From Candidatus Saccharimonadota bacterium (GTDB lineage Bacteria; Patescibacteriota; Saccharimonadia; Saccharimonadales; Saccharimonadaceae): a DNA stretch of 49,745 bases. The notes under the pieces were generated by a model. It made no database searches and was not told where the DNA came from. It saw nothing but the letters and a program-made list of their open reading frames with translations. Below are positions 8,970 through 17,506 of this stretch, one piece after another. The stretch covers positions 1 to 49,745 of the forward strand of contig JAPUFB010000006.1 of the NCBI GenBank assembly GCA_027492255.1, given 5' to 3'. A program made the position numbers and the translations under genes. The stretch's first letter is position 1. Each line of letters starts with the position of its first letter.

Positions 8970-9193
8970 AAAAATCAGATATTGCTATGTTAATTCTCAT
9001 TATCGGTGTATCGGCGCTACTTAGTTACTTTGTTGGTAATCTCATATTTGGGGGCAGTGTCTCAAAACCGGTTGATGTCGAGACGGTCCCGAAGGTTTCA
9101 AGCGAAGTCGCAAAACCTTCGGCGGATATCTTCAATACTAATAGTATTAATCCAACGATTCCTATTACTATCGGCAATCAAGCGACAAGGTAG
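8966..9193 (+). CDS. Small membrane protein in pilus operon (PilP position)
   Basis: This 75-residue protein starts with a membrane segment (IAMLILIIGVSALLSYFVGNLIF) followed by an outward-facing tail rich in Val, Pro, Ser and Asn. It overlaps the PilO-like gene by ATGA and ends 9 nt before pilB, so it is surely in the operon. It occupies the PilP slot of Proteobacterial clusters but is far too short for PilP and has no lipobox. It may stabilise the PilN/PilO complex; that is speculation. Confidence 0.75.
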   Translation: MKKSDIAMLILIIGVSALLSYFVGNLIFGGSVSKPVDVETVPKVSSEVAKPSADIFNTNSINPTIPITIGNQATR

Positions 9194-9202
9194 GCGTAGT
9201 AT

Positions 9203-10990
9203 ATGGCAGTACTTACTGAAGAGCTCCAAACAAAACTCGAGCAACTTTTAATTGAACAAAAGGTACTTACAGAGGAGCAGCTTAATAAACATCGCGAAGC
9301 GGCTAAAACAAGCGGTTCACCACTCTTTGGTGAATTAGTACAGACTGGAGCGGTGGATAACGAGATTCTCACATCACTTATCGCGAAAGTGAGTAGTGTG
9401 CCATATGTTAATCTTACAGAGACAACAATCGACGCACAGGTTCTTGGCCTACTCTCTAAAGATCTTGCCGAGAGATATATGGCAGTACCGCTCGGTGAGC
9501 TGCAGTCATCGAATGGCGCAAAACGGTTAGCAATCGCTATGCTTGATGCGAATAATGTTCAGGCAGTTGATTTTCTTGCAAATAAGATCCAGCGTCCTCT
9601 TAAGGTTTATCTTGCGTCTGAAACCGGTATTCAACACGTACTAGATCAGTACAAGACAGATCTCGTTGAGGGTGTTGGTGCGGCAATTACTGCGGCGCAA
9701 TCCGATGATAAAACCAATGATGAAATTGAGAGTGCATCACTGGTTATTTCGCAAGATTCGCCAATTAGTCGTGCACTCAATACTATTCTCGAATATGCTG
9801 TCCGTGCAAGAGCATCAGATATCCATATTGAACCATCGGAAGTCGATCTCCGGATACGCTGTCGAGTCGACGGTGTATTAAGAGAGATAATGAGACTGCC
9901 AAAAAGTATTGAGCCAGCGATGATATCTCGAATAAAGATTTTGTCCAATCTGAAAATCGATGAACATAGAGTCCCGCAAGACGGTCAATTCGCTGTTCGA
10001 ACTGCCGGTAAAGATGTCGACCTTCGTATTGCGATTAGCCCAGTTGTTTGGGGAGAACAGGTGATTATCCGTTTGCTTGATAAGTCAGGAACAAGTTTTA
10101 AGCTTGAGGAGATGGGTTACGCAGGGAGGGCATTACGCATGATACGCAAAGGTATTGCCAAACCAAATGGCATGATTCTTACATCCGGTCCAACTGGATC
10201 GGGAAAATCAACAAGCCTCTATGCATTATTGCAGGAGATTAAGAGTGACACGATAAATATCGTAACTCTTGAGGACCCGGTTGAATATAAGATGCTGGGT
10301 GTTAATCAGATTCAAGTGAATACTGATGTGGGTCTTACGTTCGCCAATGGTCTTCGCTCGATTCTTCGTCAAGATCCAGATGTTGTTATGGTTGGAGAGA
10401 TTCGCGATCGTGAAACCGCAAACCTTGCCGTGCAAGCTGCTCTTACTGGCCATCTTGTGTTTTCAACACTACACACCAACTCTGCAGCCGGTGTATTACC
10501 GCGTTTACTTGATATGGGGATTGAGCCATTTCTCATCGCCAGTACGGTGAATACGATTATCGGTCAACGACTTATTCGAAGATTATACACAACAAAAGAA
10601 GCGGTTCGCTCAACTGAACTAGAAACCGCCAGTATTCATGATACCGTGGGGATGCTTTTGCCAAAATCGAAAGAAGATGCAGCTCGGGTTTCAGAAGATC
10701 TGGGGTATAAAGACCTTCCGCTCGCTACTGAAAGCGCTTATACTTTAATGAAGGGGAAAGATTCTCCGACAACGCCAGGTGGCTACAAAGGTCGCATGGG
10801 GGTATACGAGGTGATGGACGTATCCGAGTCTGTCCAAAATCTGATTGTTAAACATGCCACGAGCGCCGAAATACAGAGACAAGCTATCTCTGAAGGCATG
10901 GTAACGATGAGACAGGACGGATATCTGAAGGCACTTCAAGGATTTTCAACACTAGAAGAAGTTAACCGCGTTGCAGCGAATATGGCGTAA
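9203..10990 (+). CDS. pilB: Type IV pilus extension ATPase PilB
   Basis: PilB is the hexameric cytoplasmic motor that powers pilus polymerisation. The 595-residue product has an N-terminal MshEN-like domain (residues 1-150), the N2 PAS-like domain (ASDIHIEPSEVDLRIRCRVDG), Walker A GPTGSGKS at about 329-336, an Asp box, Walker B (DPDVVMVGEIRDRETA) and a His box (LTGHLVFSTLHTNSA). The C-terminal region after the His box lacks the four-cysteine zinc motif found in many GspE/PilB proteins; in its place is a charged insert of roughly 45 residues (around 475-530). It lies just upstream of pilT and pilC, the usual order. Confidence 0.95.
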   Translation: MAVLTEELQTKLEQLLIEQKVLTEEQLNKHREAAKTSGSPLFGELVQTGAVDNEILTSLIAKVSSVPYVNLTETTIDAQVLGLLSKDLAERYMAVPLGELQSSNGAKRLAIAMLDANNVQAVDFLANKIQRPLKVYLASETGIQHVLDQYKTDLVEGVGAAITAAQSDDKTNDEIESASLVISQDSPISRALNTILEYAVRARASDIHIEPSEVDLRIRCRVDGVLREIMRLPKSIEPAMISRIKILSNLKIDEHRVPQDGQFAVRTAGKDVDLRIAISPVVWGEQVIIRLLDKSGTSFKLEEMGYAGRALRMIRKGIAKPNGMILTSGPTGSGKSTSLYALLQEIKSDTINIVTLEDPVEYKMLGVNQIQVNTDVGLTFANGLRSILRQDPDVVMVGEIRDRETANLAVQAALTGHLVFSTLHTNSAAGVLPRLLDMGIEPFLIASTVNTIIGQRLIRRLYTTKEAVRSTELETASIHDTVGMLLPKSKEDAARVSEDLGYKDLPLATESAYTLMKGKDSPTTPGGYKGRMGVYEVMDVSESVQNLIVKHATSAEIQRQAISEGMVTMRQDGYLKALQGFSTLEEVNRVAANMA

Positions 10991-11005
10991 ATAGGAAAGG
11001 TATAT

Positions 11006-12073
11006 ATGGCACAAGAACTCAAAATTGAATTACTGCTCGAGGACGTGATACGAAAGAAGGCGTCTGATCTTCATATTCAAGTTGGTCTGCAGCCAATGCT
11101 CCGTATTGACGGTTCACTTATACCGGTCAATGGCTCAACTCCTCTTACGGATGAGCAGGTGGAACATCTGGTTTTTTCTATCCTCGATCAGGATCAGCAA
11201 CAGATTTTACTTAAAGACAAAGAGTTTGATTTTAGCTTTGCCTTCGGTGATCTTGGGCGATTTCGTGTAAATGCATTTCATGAGCGCGGCAACATGGCTG
11301 CAGCCCTTCGACTTATTCCAAATGAGATCAAGAGTATTGAAGAGCTAGCGATGCCGGCAGTGGTGAATACCTTTGCGGAATATCCACGGGGACTTGTATT
11401 GGTTACGGGTCCAACTGGCTCAGGAAAGTCAACAACACTTGCTGCGATTGTCGATAAGATCAACAGTGAAAAATCACACCACATCATTACTATTGAAGAT
11501 CCTATTGAGTTTACTCATAAATCGAAAAAATCTGTCGTAGTACAGCGTGAGGTTCATTATGATACCTACTCATTTTCGGCGGCCCTTCGCTCAAGCCTGC
11601 GTCAAGATCCAGACGTCGTCCTTATTGGTGAAATGCGTGATCTTGAAACAATTTCTGCAGCAATTACGATCGCAGAGACAGGACACTTAGTTTTTGCAAC
11701 GCTACACACCAACTCCGCTGCGCAATCAATTGACCGAATGATTGATGTTTTCCCGCCGCATCAACAACCACAGATCCGTGCCCAGCTTGCAAACATTTTA
11801 ATGGCAATCTGCTCGCAACGTCTTGTACCTATGATTGGTGGAGGGCGTGCAGTCGCGGCTGAAATTCTTGTCGCTAACCCAGCCGTACGCAATATTATCC
11901 GCGAAGGCAAAAACCATCAACTCGATGCTGTTATTCAGACGGGTGCTGACCAAGGGATGCAATCAATGGATAAAACTCTTGTTGGTCTTGTACAGGCTGG
12001 AACGGTGACATACGAGGAAGCCCGTAATTTCGCTGTTGATATATCAGAGTTTGATAGGATGATGAGAGGATAA
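11006..12073 (+). CDS. pilT: Type IV pilus retraction ATPase PilT
   Basis: PilT depolymerises the pilus, causing retraction, twitching and DNA uptake. At 355 residues it has the family's usual size. Visible motifs are the N-terminal KKASDLHIQVG, Walker A GPTGSGKS at about 135-142, the Asp box (IITIEDPIEF), Walker B (DPDVVLIGEMRDLETI), the His box (TGHLVFATLHTNSAAQSIDRMID), and the downstream region normally carrying AIRNLIRE, here AVRNIIREGK. A good ribosome binding site (AGGAAAGG) precedes the ATG. Its presence indicates that this pilus is retractile rather than a static pseudopilus. Confidence 0.95.
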   Translation: MAQELKIELLLEDVIRKKASDLHIQVGLQPMLRIDGSLIPVNGSTPLTDEQVEHLVFSILDQDQQQILLKDKEFDFSFAFGDLGRFRVNAFHERGNMAAALRLIPNEIKSIEELAMPAVVNTFAEYPRGLVLVTGPTGSGKSTTLAAIVDKINSEKSHHIITIEDPIEFTHKSKKSVVVQREVHYDTYSFSAALRSSLRQDPDVVLIGEMRDLETISAAITIAETGHLVFATLHTNSAAQSIDRMIDVFPPHQQPQIRAQLANILMAICSQRLVPMIGGGRAVAAEILVANPAVRNIIREGKNHQLDAVIQTGADQGMQSMDKTLVGLVQAGTVTYEEARNFAVDISEFDRMMRG

Positions 12074-12076
12074 TCT

Positions 12077-13285
12077 ATGCTTACCTTTGCTTATTCTGCT
12101 CGAGATACAGCAACGAACAAAATTGTTAAATCAACAATTCAAGCAGAATCAGAAAAAACAGCTGCAAAATTATTAATGGCTCAGAATCTTGTACCGATTG
12201 AGATTGCGCCTGAAACAAAGGCAGAAAGTATAGTAGCGCGCTTGACGAACAAAGTTTCGGTCAAAGATAAAGTTATCTTTACGCGTCAGCTTGCAACAAT
12301 GATTAATGCTGGGCTACCTCTCACCCAAAGCCTTCATACCGTTCAGGAACAGACGCTTAATAAAAAGCTAAAAACGATTATTCAAGAGATTATTGCCAGT
12401 GTCGAAGGTGGTTCAACTTTGGCTGATGCGTTCGCGAAACACGACATATTCGGCGATCTTTTTATAGCTCTCGTTTCGGCTGGTGAGGCGTCAGGTACAC
12501 TCGATAAATCGCTCGAGAGGATTGCGAATCAACAAGAGAAAGATGCGGAGATCGCAAGTAAGGTTAAGGGAGCATTGGTTTATCCGGCAATCGTTTTAGT
12601 GGTTATTGTTCTTGTGATAGTATTTATGCTCACAACCGTTGTTCCACAAATTGAGAATTTATATAAGAGCATGAACAAGCAGTTACCATTTCTTACCATG
12701 ATTATGGTTGGAGCTGGACATATTGTCAGCAATTTTTGGTGGCTGATATTGGCCGGTATGATTGCGCTCGTTGTATATATTCGTAGGTATGCCAAGACTG
12801 ACACTGGTCGCAAACAATTAGATACCATAAAGCTTAATATTCCAATGTTCGGTGATCTTTTCAGGAAACTTTATATGGCAAGGTTTGCTCGCACAGGTGA
12901 AACGCTACTGATGAGTGGTGTGCCAATGCTTGATATGATGCGTATTTCTGGGCGGTCTGTGGGCAATGTGGTCGTAAAGACATCGATTGATCATGCGCAG
13001 GAAAAAGTGAAAGCCGGGAAGCCTCTCTCAAGCTCTCTAAGGGTAGAGCCATACGTGATGCCGCTAGTGCCGCAGATGATCGGTATCGGTGAGCAATCAG
13101 GCGCAATCGACACTATGATGGGTAAAGCCGCGACATTTTATGAGAATGAGGTCGATAACAGTATTAAATCGATTTCTACCGCTATCGAGCCAATCCTTAT
13201 GGTTGCGCTTGCGGTTGTTGCTGGCGGTATGGTCGGGGCTATTCTCTTACCTATCTACACGCTTATTGGGAGTAATGGTACCTAA
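12077..13285 (+). CDS. pilC: Type IV pilus inner-membrane platform protein PilC
   Basis: PilC is the polytopic platform that PilB and PilT turn against. The 402-residue protein carries two GspF repeats, each with the conserved FTRQLATMINAGLPL-type motif (residues about 70-85; second copy FARTGETLLMSGVPMLDM). There are three membrane segments, around 170-190 (YPAIVLVVIVLVIVFMLTTVVP), 215-235 and the C-terminus (PILMVALAVVAGGMVGAILLPIY). GAGGAT precedes the ATG. It starts 3 nt after pilT ends, so it is the last gene of the polycistron before the separate pilin promoter. Confidence 0.94.
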   Translation: MLTFAYSARDTATNKIVKSTIQAESEKTAAKLLMAQNLVPIEIAPETKAESIVARLTNKVSVKDKVIFTRQLATMINAGLPLTQSLHTVQEQTLNKKLKTIIQEIIASVEGGSTLADAFAKHDIFGDLFIALVSAGEASGTLDKSLERIANQQEKDAEIASKVKGALVYPAIVLVVIVLVIVFMLTTVVPQIENLYKSMNKQLPFLTMIMVGAGHIVSNFWWLILAGMIALVVYIRRYAKTDTGRKQLDTIKLNIPMFGDLFRKLYMARFARTGETLLMSGVPMLDMMRISGRSVGNVVVKTSIDHAQEKVKAGKPLSSSLRVEPYVMPLVPQMIGIGEQSGAIDTMMGKAATFYENEVDNSIKSISTAIEPILMVALAVVAGGMVGAILLPIYTLIGSNGT

Positions 13286-13294
13286 AAAGCGCTA

Positions 13295-13322
13295 TTGTCA
13301 GTACGCAAAATCCGTGTACAAT
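13295..13322 (+). promoter_or_regulatory. Promoter of the first major prepilin gene
   Basis: TTGTCA (13295-13300), a 16-nt spacer and TACAAT (13317-13322). A second -10-like TATAAT lies at 13335-13340. The leader of about 45 nt contains a small CCCT/AGGG hairpin and a strong ribosome binding site (GGAAAGGAAAG). An own promoter fits the high expression needed for a major pilin. Confidence 0.7.
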
Positions 13323-13375
13323 AATAAGCATAAGTATAATTCATGCCCTCCTGAAAGTAGGGTGGAAAGGAAAGT

Positions 13376-13849
13376 ATGAGTTCTAACGTTAAGAAAGAAA
13401 AAGGCTTTACGATCATCGAGGTTGTCCTCGTGCTCGCTATTGCAGCATTGATCTTCCTTATTATCTTCTTGGCTTTGCCTGCATTGCAGCGCAGCCAGCG
13501 AGATCAACAGAGGAGGACAGACATGGGACGACTCGTCGCCGCATGGCAGAGCTACCAGTCAAATAACAGTGGAGCTGCTCCTGTTACAACTGTTGCAGGT
13601 ACCCCAGCTGCATTTGCTGCCGCTGGTGCTGCAACAACAACATTAGCCACGCTGATTCCTTCGTATATGGATACGTTCATAGATCCATCTTCAAACTCAG
13701 CATACAACACTGTTGCCAGTACTACGACAACTCCTGGACAGATTGCGATCTACAAGGGAACTGCCTGTGGAACTGCTGTAGCAGCTGCTACTAAGACTTG
13801 GTTCCAAATCGGTCTTGAGCAGGGCGGTCAGATTTGCCAGTCTCTCTAA
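13376..13849 (+). CDS. pilA: Type IV major prepilin, copy 1
   Basis: The 157-residue prepilin has a short basic leader ending KKEKG, then FTIIEVVLVLAIAALIFLIIF, the classical cleavage-methylation site (cut between G and F, Glu at +5) and hydrophobic assembly helix. After ALPALQRSQRDQQRRTD comes a variable globular head rich in Ala and Thr, with a Cys pair at the end (GTACGTAVAA ... GGQICQSL) that could form the D-loop disulfide. Its first 137 nt of shared sequence (13387-13523) is almost identical to the next gene. It is followed by a hairpin and a second promoter, so the two pilins can be expressed independently. Confidence 0.92.
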   Translation: MSSNVKKEKGFTIIEVVLVLAIAALIFLIIFLALPALQRSQRDQQRRTDMGRLVAAWQSYQSNNSGAAPVTTVAGTPAAFAAAGAATTTLATLIPSYMDTFIDPSSNSAYNTVASTTTTPGQIAIYKGTACGTAVAAATKTWFQIGLEQGGQICQSL

Positions 13850-13877
13850 CACGATAGATAGATTCGTACATATAATA

Positions 13878-13906
13878 AAATTGGCAACCATCGTGGTTGC
13901 CAATTT
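13878..13906 (+). terminator. Hairpin between the two prepilin genes
   Basis: AAATTGGCAACCA (13878-13890) pairs perfectly with TGGTTGCCAATTT (13894-13906) across a 3-nt loop. The T run is short, so termination may be partial. It could equally protect the 3' end of the abundant first pilin mRNA. Confidence 0.7.
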
Positions 13907-13926
13907 GCGTAAAGAGTACTTGTTAT

Positions 13927-13955
13927 TGAAGAAGCATTCAGGTACGCTTATAACA
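13927..13955 (+). promoter_or_regulatory. Promoter of the second major prepilin gene
   Basis: TTGAAG (13927-13932), a 17-nt spacer and TATAAC (13950-13955). It lies after the hairpin that follows the first pilin and gives a leader of about 40 nt before the ATG at 14003. Confidence 0.55.
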
Positions 13956-14002
13956 TAAGCATAATTGTAACAATCTACTTGTATTAAAAATGAAGGGTGG
14001 AT

Positions 14003-14476
14003 ATGGGTCATCACGTTAAGAAAGAAAAAGGCTTTACGATCATCGAGGTTGTCCTCGTGCTCGCTATTGCAGCATTGATCTTCCTCATCATCTTCTTGGC
14101 TCTTCCTGCATTGCAGCGTAGTCAACGAGATCAGCAGAGGAGAACAGATCTTGGACGGATCATTGCCGCTTCGAATCACTACAAAGGTAACAACAATGGT
14201 GCAACCAGCTTCACATTTGATGCGAGCGGGTATGCGACAGCCTATGACACAGGAGGAAACGCTCTTTACCAACAGTATCTCGACAGCAAGTTTAGTGATC
14301 CTTCTGCGAACACTCAGTACGCCATACTCGGTACAGGTGCAATTATTCCTACTGCTGCGAAGCAAATCGCGATATATAAGTCGAGTGACTGTACGGCAGC
14401 GGCTTCTGCGACTGGAACAAAAATTGTCTTCCGTATGTTTCTTGAGTCGGGCGGCTATGTTTGTCAAGTTAACTAA
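14003..14476 (+). CDS. pilA: Type IV major prepilin, copy 2
   Basis: This 157-residue prepilin has the leader MGHHVKKEKG followed by the same FTIIEVVLVLAIAALIFLIIF helix as copy 1, down to the RSQRDQQRRTD segment. The heads then diverge completely, here Asn/Gly/Thr-rich, although the closing Cys pair (SSDCTAAASA ... GGYVCQVN) is retained. I chose the ATG at 14003 because an AAGGGTGG ribosome binding site ends just before it; a GTG 6 nt earlier is less well placed. The near-identical DNA of the first parts of the two genes points to a recent duplication or continuing gene conversion, with the exposed part free to vary. Confidence 0.92.
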   Translation: MGHHVKKEKGFTIIEVVLVLAIAALIFLIIFLALPALQRSQRDQQRRTDLGRIIAASNHYKGNNNGATSFTFDASGYATAYDTGGNALYQQYLDSKFSDPSANTQYAILGTGAIIPTAAKQIAIYKSSDCTAAASATGTKIVFRMFLESGGYVCQVN

Positions 14477-14511
14477 AGATATGGTCCTTGTAGGCTAACT
14501 CGGAGATGTAT

Positions 14512-15318
14512 ATGGAAATAATTTACGCATGCATTATGGCTATGTTTGGCGCTGTATTCGGCAGTTTTGCGGGAGCAGTAGCATGGCGTATTCATCAAGG
14601 CAGGGATTTCGTAAAAGAACGATCAGAGTGCGAGTACTGCCATCATATCCTTGGCGTCAATGATCTATGGCCGATTGCAAGCTGGTTATTTCTGAAGGGC
14701 AAGTGTCGGTACTGCAAGAAACCGATCGGGAAAAAAACCCTTGCTATAGAGGTGTTGATGGCGCTTGCTTTTGCTGCTTCGTATCTACTATGGCCATATG
14801 GGTTTGCCACCGTTCTCACAGTAATACTATTCGCGCTTTGGCTAGTCATCCTGGTGTTATTCGCACTCCTCTTCGTCTATGATGCCCGCTGGAGCTATCT
14901 TCCGGATAAACTTGTTTGGCCACTCATCGTCTTGAGTCTCCTGTTCTTTGTCGTTCGTGTGTTTGACGTTGGACAGACCTTCAATGACGCGCTGCCGGAC
15001 CTTTTGTATTCACTCGCACCTATCGCGGGAGTATATGGACTTATTTATCTCATCTCAAGAGGCGAATGGATTGGGCTCGGTGATGTAAAGCTCGGCATTG
15101 CGCTTGGATTACTACTCGGCTGGGATAAGGCTTTGCTCGCCCTTATACTCGCGAATTTTATCGGCTTTTTTGCAGTGTTGCCCGCACTCATCCAGAAGAA
15201 ACTTCAAAAGACAGCCCATATACCGTTTGGTCCATTCTTGATTGTCGCGGGGGTGACCGCATTCTTACTTGGCGATATGTTGATTAAGTGGTACGTATCA
15301 TCTGTTCTAGGCGTATAA
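14512..15318 (+). CDS. pilD: Prepilin peptidase / N-methyltransferase PilD
   Basis: PilD is the membrane aspartic protease that removes prepilin leaders and usually methylates the new N-terminus. The 268-residue protein begins with a membrane segment and FGSFAGAVAWR (family FGSFLNVVIYR). Next is a cytoplasmic loop with two CxxC pairs (CEYC and CRYC), the zinc site linked to methyltransferase activity. The two catalytic aspartates lie in YDARWSYLPD and in GLGDVKLG. About seven further membrane segments follow. The ATG at 14512 was preferred to 14506 because CGGAG lies 6 nt before it. Its location among the prepilin genes supports a single dedicated peptidase. Confidence 0.94.
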   Translation: MEIIYACIMAMFGAVFGSFAGAVAWRIHQGRDFVKERSECEYCHHILGVNDLWPIASWLFLKGKCRYCKKPIGKKTLAIEVLMALAFAASYLLWPYGFATVLTVILFALWLVILVLFALLFVYDARWSYLPDKLVWPLIVLSLLFFVVRVFDVGQTFNDALPDLLYSLAPIAGVYGLIYLISRGEWIGLGDVKLGIALGLLLGWDKALLALILANFIGFFAVLPALIQKKLQKTAHIPFGPFLIVAGVTAFLLGDMLIKWYVSSVLGV

Positions 15319-15354
15319 TTTAGTACTACGCTTATGCTATACTACAGAAGTAAT

Positions 15355-16269
15355 ATGATCAAAAAACAGAGTGGTTATACGATCATCGAAGTTATATTAT
15401 TCCTGGCTATCAGCGGATCACTTATGATGCTCGCATTCACCTTTATGTCACGGTCGATTAATAACGCTCGTTTTACAGATACTGCCAAATCACTTGAGGC
15501 ATTAATCGAGCAAGCGTATAGCTCCGTACAGACCAATAGTGTTTCAAAACTACTTTCCAAGAGCGGAGTGACACCGCTGTGCTCCACGACTCATGGAACA
15601 TGGCCAGCAACTAACCCTACTGCGGAGACGCTTGGACAATCTTCGACATGTACAGTAATGGGAATACTACTGGATTTTGGGATGCCTGTAGATGGTTCTG
15701 CGGTTATCGACCAGTACGCGATTCTTGGCGTTAATCAGGGTTCAAATGATTCAAATCCCGCTTCGGCACTATCAGCGGCAAACCCACTGCCTGCGGCTAT
15801 TAATGCTACAATGAAGGATACCTATACCGTCCCATATGGACTCCAAATTAAGTCTGTTAAAAAGCTACTCATGAAAAACTCTACCTATGGGGGTATCGCC
15901 GCAGGGACACCTGTACCTGTTCGCTACATAGCATTTATTAGAGAAGTAAACTCAGGGGATATTAATATGTATGCCTATGATTACAACTACGAAATAGCAA
16001 CCCCTGCGCCATCCACTAGTACTATAATGGCTATCGATTCCGACAATTCAGCTGGTGATCCAAGTAATTATCGAAATACCCCGGTTATCATTTGTTTGCG
16101 TCCTAGTAACGGCTTCTCATCGCAGCGCGGTATTATCACCATCTCTGGTAATGGGATTGGTCGTCGTTTTGGAGTATCTTCAATATCGAGCACAGTAGGT
16201 GATTCTAGTACAGTTTCTCTTGCCGGTACTTACGGAAGCGTTACATCAGCAGGGACAACATGCGAATAG
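15355..16269 (+). CDS. Minor prepilin-like protein with type IV cleavage motif
   Basis: This 304-residue protein has a short leader MIKKQSG and then YTIIEVILFLAISGSLMMLAF, a type IV pilin N-terminal helix with Glu at +5 (Tyr instead of Phe at +1). The large head is Ser/Thr/Asn-rich with several Cys. The start at 15355 places the cleavage site at residue 7; the ATG at 15334 would add an unlikely MLYYRSN extension. A TATACT box ends 11 nt before this ATG, so a near-leaderless transcript is possible. It overlaps the next gene by 10 nt. The larger size suggests a minor or initiating pilin rather than the main fibre subunit. Confidence 0.85.
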   Translation: MIKKQSGYTIIEVILFLAISGSLMMLAFTFMSRSINNARFTDTAKSLEALIEQAYSSVQTNSVSKLLSKSGVTPLCSTTHGTWPATNPTAETLGQSSTCTVMGILLDFGMPVDGSAVIDQYAILGVNQGSNDSNPASALSAANPLPAAINATMKDTYTVPYGLQIKSVKKLLMKNSTYGGIAAGTPVPVRYIAFIREVNSGDINMYAYDYNYEIATPAPSTSTIMAIDSDNSAGDPSNYRNTPVIICLRPSNGFSSQRGIITISGNGIGRRFGVSSISSTVGDSSTVSLAGTYGSVTSAGTTCE

Positions 16270-16859
16270 ATTATCAGAAAGAGAGAGGAGACACGCTCAT
16301 AGAAGTACTTATGGCAATTACTGTTATGGCGATTGTCGTAACGCTGTCATACTCAGCGATGGTGAGGAGCTATGCTCAAGGGCTTGTGTCGCTCGAGAGA
16401 TCACAAACAGCGGCACTCATGAACGCTTCGGCTATGATTCTTCGTGATCAATATGATACATATGAAAAAAAAATGGCTTCGGGGGGTGATACTACAACAA
16501 CGGAATGGTATCAAGTTAAACATTGGGGAACGACAAGTTTGGTGAACTCAAGCGCGAATGTTCCTGTGACTGTCAATAATGGATGCACGATGTCAACAGG
16601 AATCGATCTATTGTATTTTGATCCAAGTGCTGCAAATCCAATATCTCCAAAAACCAAAAGCAACGTATCTCTACCGCTTCGCACAGGCACCACACCTGCT
16701 TATAATGACGGCATCTGGGTAGAGGGGTTTCGAGTCACGCCTGTAGTAGGCGGTCCAACATATTTCGATTTCTATATCAAAGCATGCTGGAATTCTCAGT
16801 ATGGTGGTGGTCAACAAGCAATGGTTACGACAGTGAGGATATATGACCCAATACCATAA
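16260..16859 (+). CDS. Minor prepilin-like protein (PilV/GspI-like position)
   Basis: This 199-residue protein starts MRIDYQKERG and then DTLIEVLMAITVMAIVVTLSYSAMV, a type IV pilin helix with Asp at +1 and Glu at +5. The LIEVLMAITVMAI run resembles GspI/PilV minor pseudopilins, which prime pilus assembly. The head has few Cys (NNGCTMS, KACWNSQ). It overlaps its neighbours by 10 and 17 nt, showing a tightly coupled operon of minor pilins. Confidence 0.82.
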   Translation: MRIDYQKERGDTLIEVLMAITVMAIVVTLSYSAMVRSYAQGLVSLERSQTAALMNASAMILRDQYDTYEKKMASGGDTTTTEWYQVKHWGTTSLVNSSANVPVTVNNGCTMSTGIDLLYFDPSAANPISPKTKSNVSLPLRTGTTPAYNDGIWVEGFRVTPVVGGPTYFDFYIKACWNSQYGGGQQAMVTTVRIYDPIP

Positions 16860-17502
16860 GAAATTTAGCAGACGAAATAAAGGCTTTACGCTTATAGAAC
16901 TATTGCTATCGATGACATTTTTAGCAAGCGTCTTTATAACTGCAACAATACTCTTTACGCAGATGCTTGTAATATACAATAAGGGGCTAACAGTTAAACA
17001 ATTAACACAAACAACCAGGATGCTTACCGAAGAGCTTAGTCGTGCGGGAAATAGTGCAACCGGAACTATCTATGTGGGGACTAATTGTCTCACTATCGGT
17101 AATTCGTACTATATCTGGAACTGGACTGATGGAAGTAAAACAACCGACTCGGGTTTTATGACCGCCAATATGCCAGCAGTCGACGCTCAATGGAAATATA
17201 CGTCAGGCGAATCACTTAATTTTGTAAAAACACAAGATGCCAATGACTGCTCAGACCATCAAGTTGATAAGACAAAATCAACTCCTCTCCTACCTGATCA
17301 GTTACGCGTATATACTGTGACTACGCAGCAGTTATCCTCAAAACTTGTGCGCTTCTCTATGTATATCGGTACGTATTCAGGACCAGATTCAGATAATAAT
17401 CCCTGGACTTCATCACGACTAGCATGTCGCTCTAATAGTATTGGCGCTTTTTGTCAGAAAATGGTTATAGATACAGTGTTTCGTTTAGCTAATGGAGGAT
17501 AA
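16843..17502 (+). CDS. Minor prepilin-like protein (PilW/GspJ-like position)
   Basis: The leader MTQYHKKFSRRNKG is followed by FTLIELLLSMTFLASVFITATILF, a canonical type IV cleavage-methylation site with Phe at +1 and Glu at +5. The 219-residue protein is of GspJ/PilW size and lies third in the minor-pilin run, where such a protein is expected. Several Cys residues occur in the head (TNCLTIG, NDCSDHQ, LACRSNS, FCQKM). The subtype naming is by size and order only. Confidence 0.82.
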   Translation: MTQYHKKFSRRNKGFTLIELLLSMTFLASVFITATILFTQMLVIYNKGLTVKQLTQTTRMLTEELSRAGNSATGTIYVGTNCLTIGNSYYIWNWTDGSKTTDSGFMTANMPAVDAQWKYTSGESLNFVKTQDANDCSDHQVDKTKSTPLLPDQLRVYTVTTQQLSSKLVRFSMYIGTYSGPDSDNNPWTSSRLACRSNSIGAFCQKMVIDTVFRLANGG

Positions 17503-17506
17503 AGTA

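Noticed and set aside
13697-14467. 256-codon ORF on the minus strand across both prepilins
   Set aside because: It is a shadow of the near-duplicate pilin genes on the plus strand. The plus frames have clear type IV prepilin motifs, promoters and ribosome binding sites.
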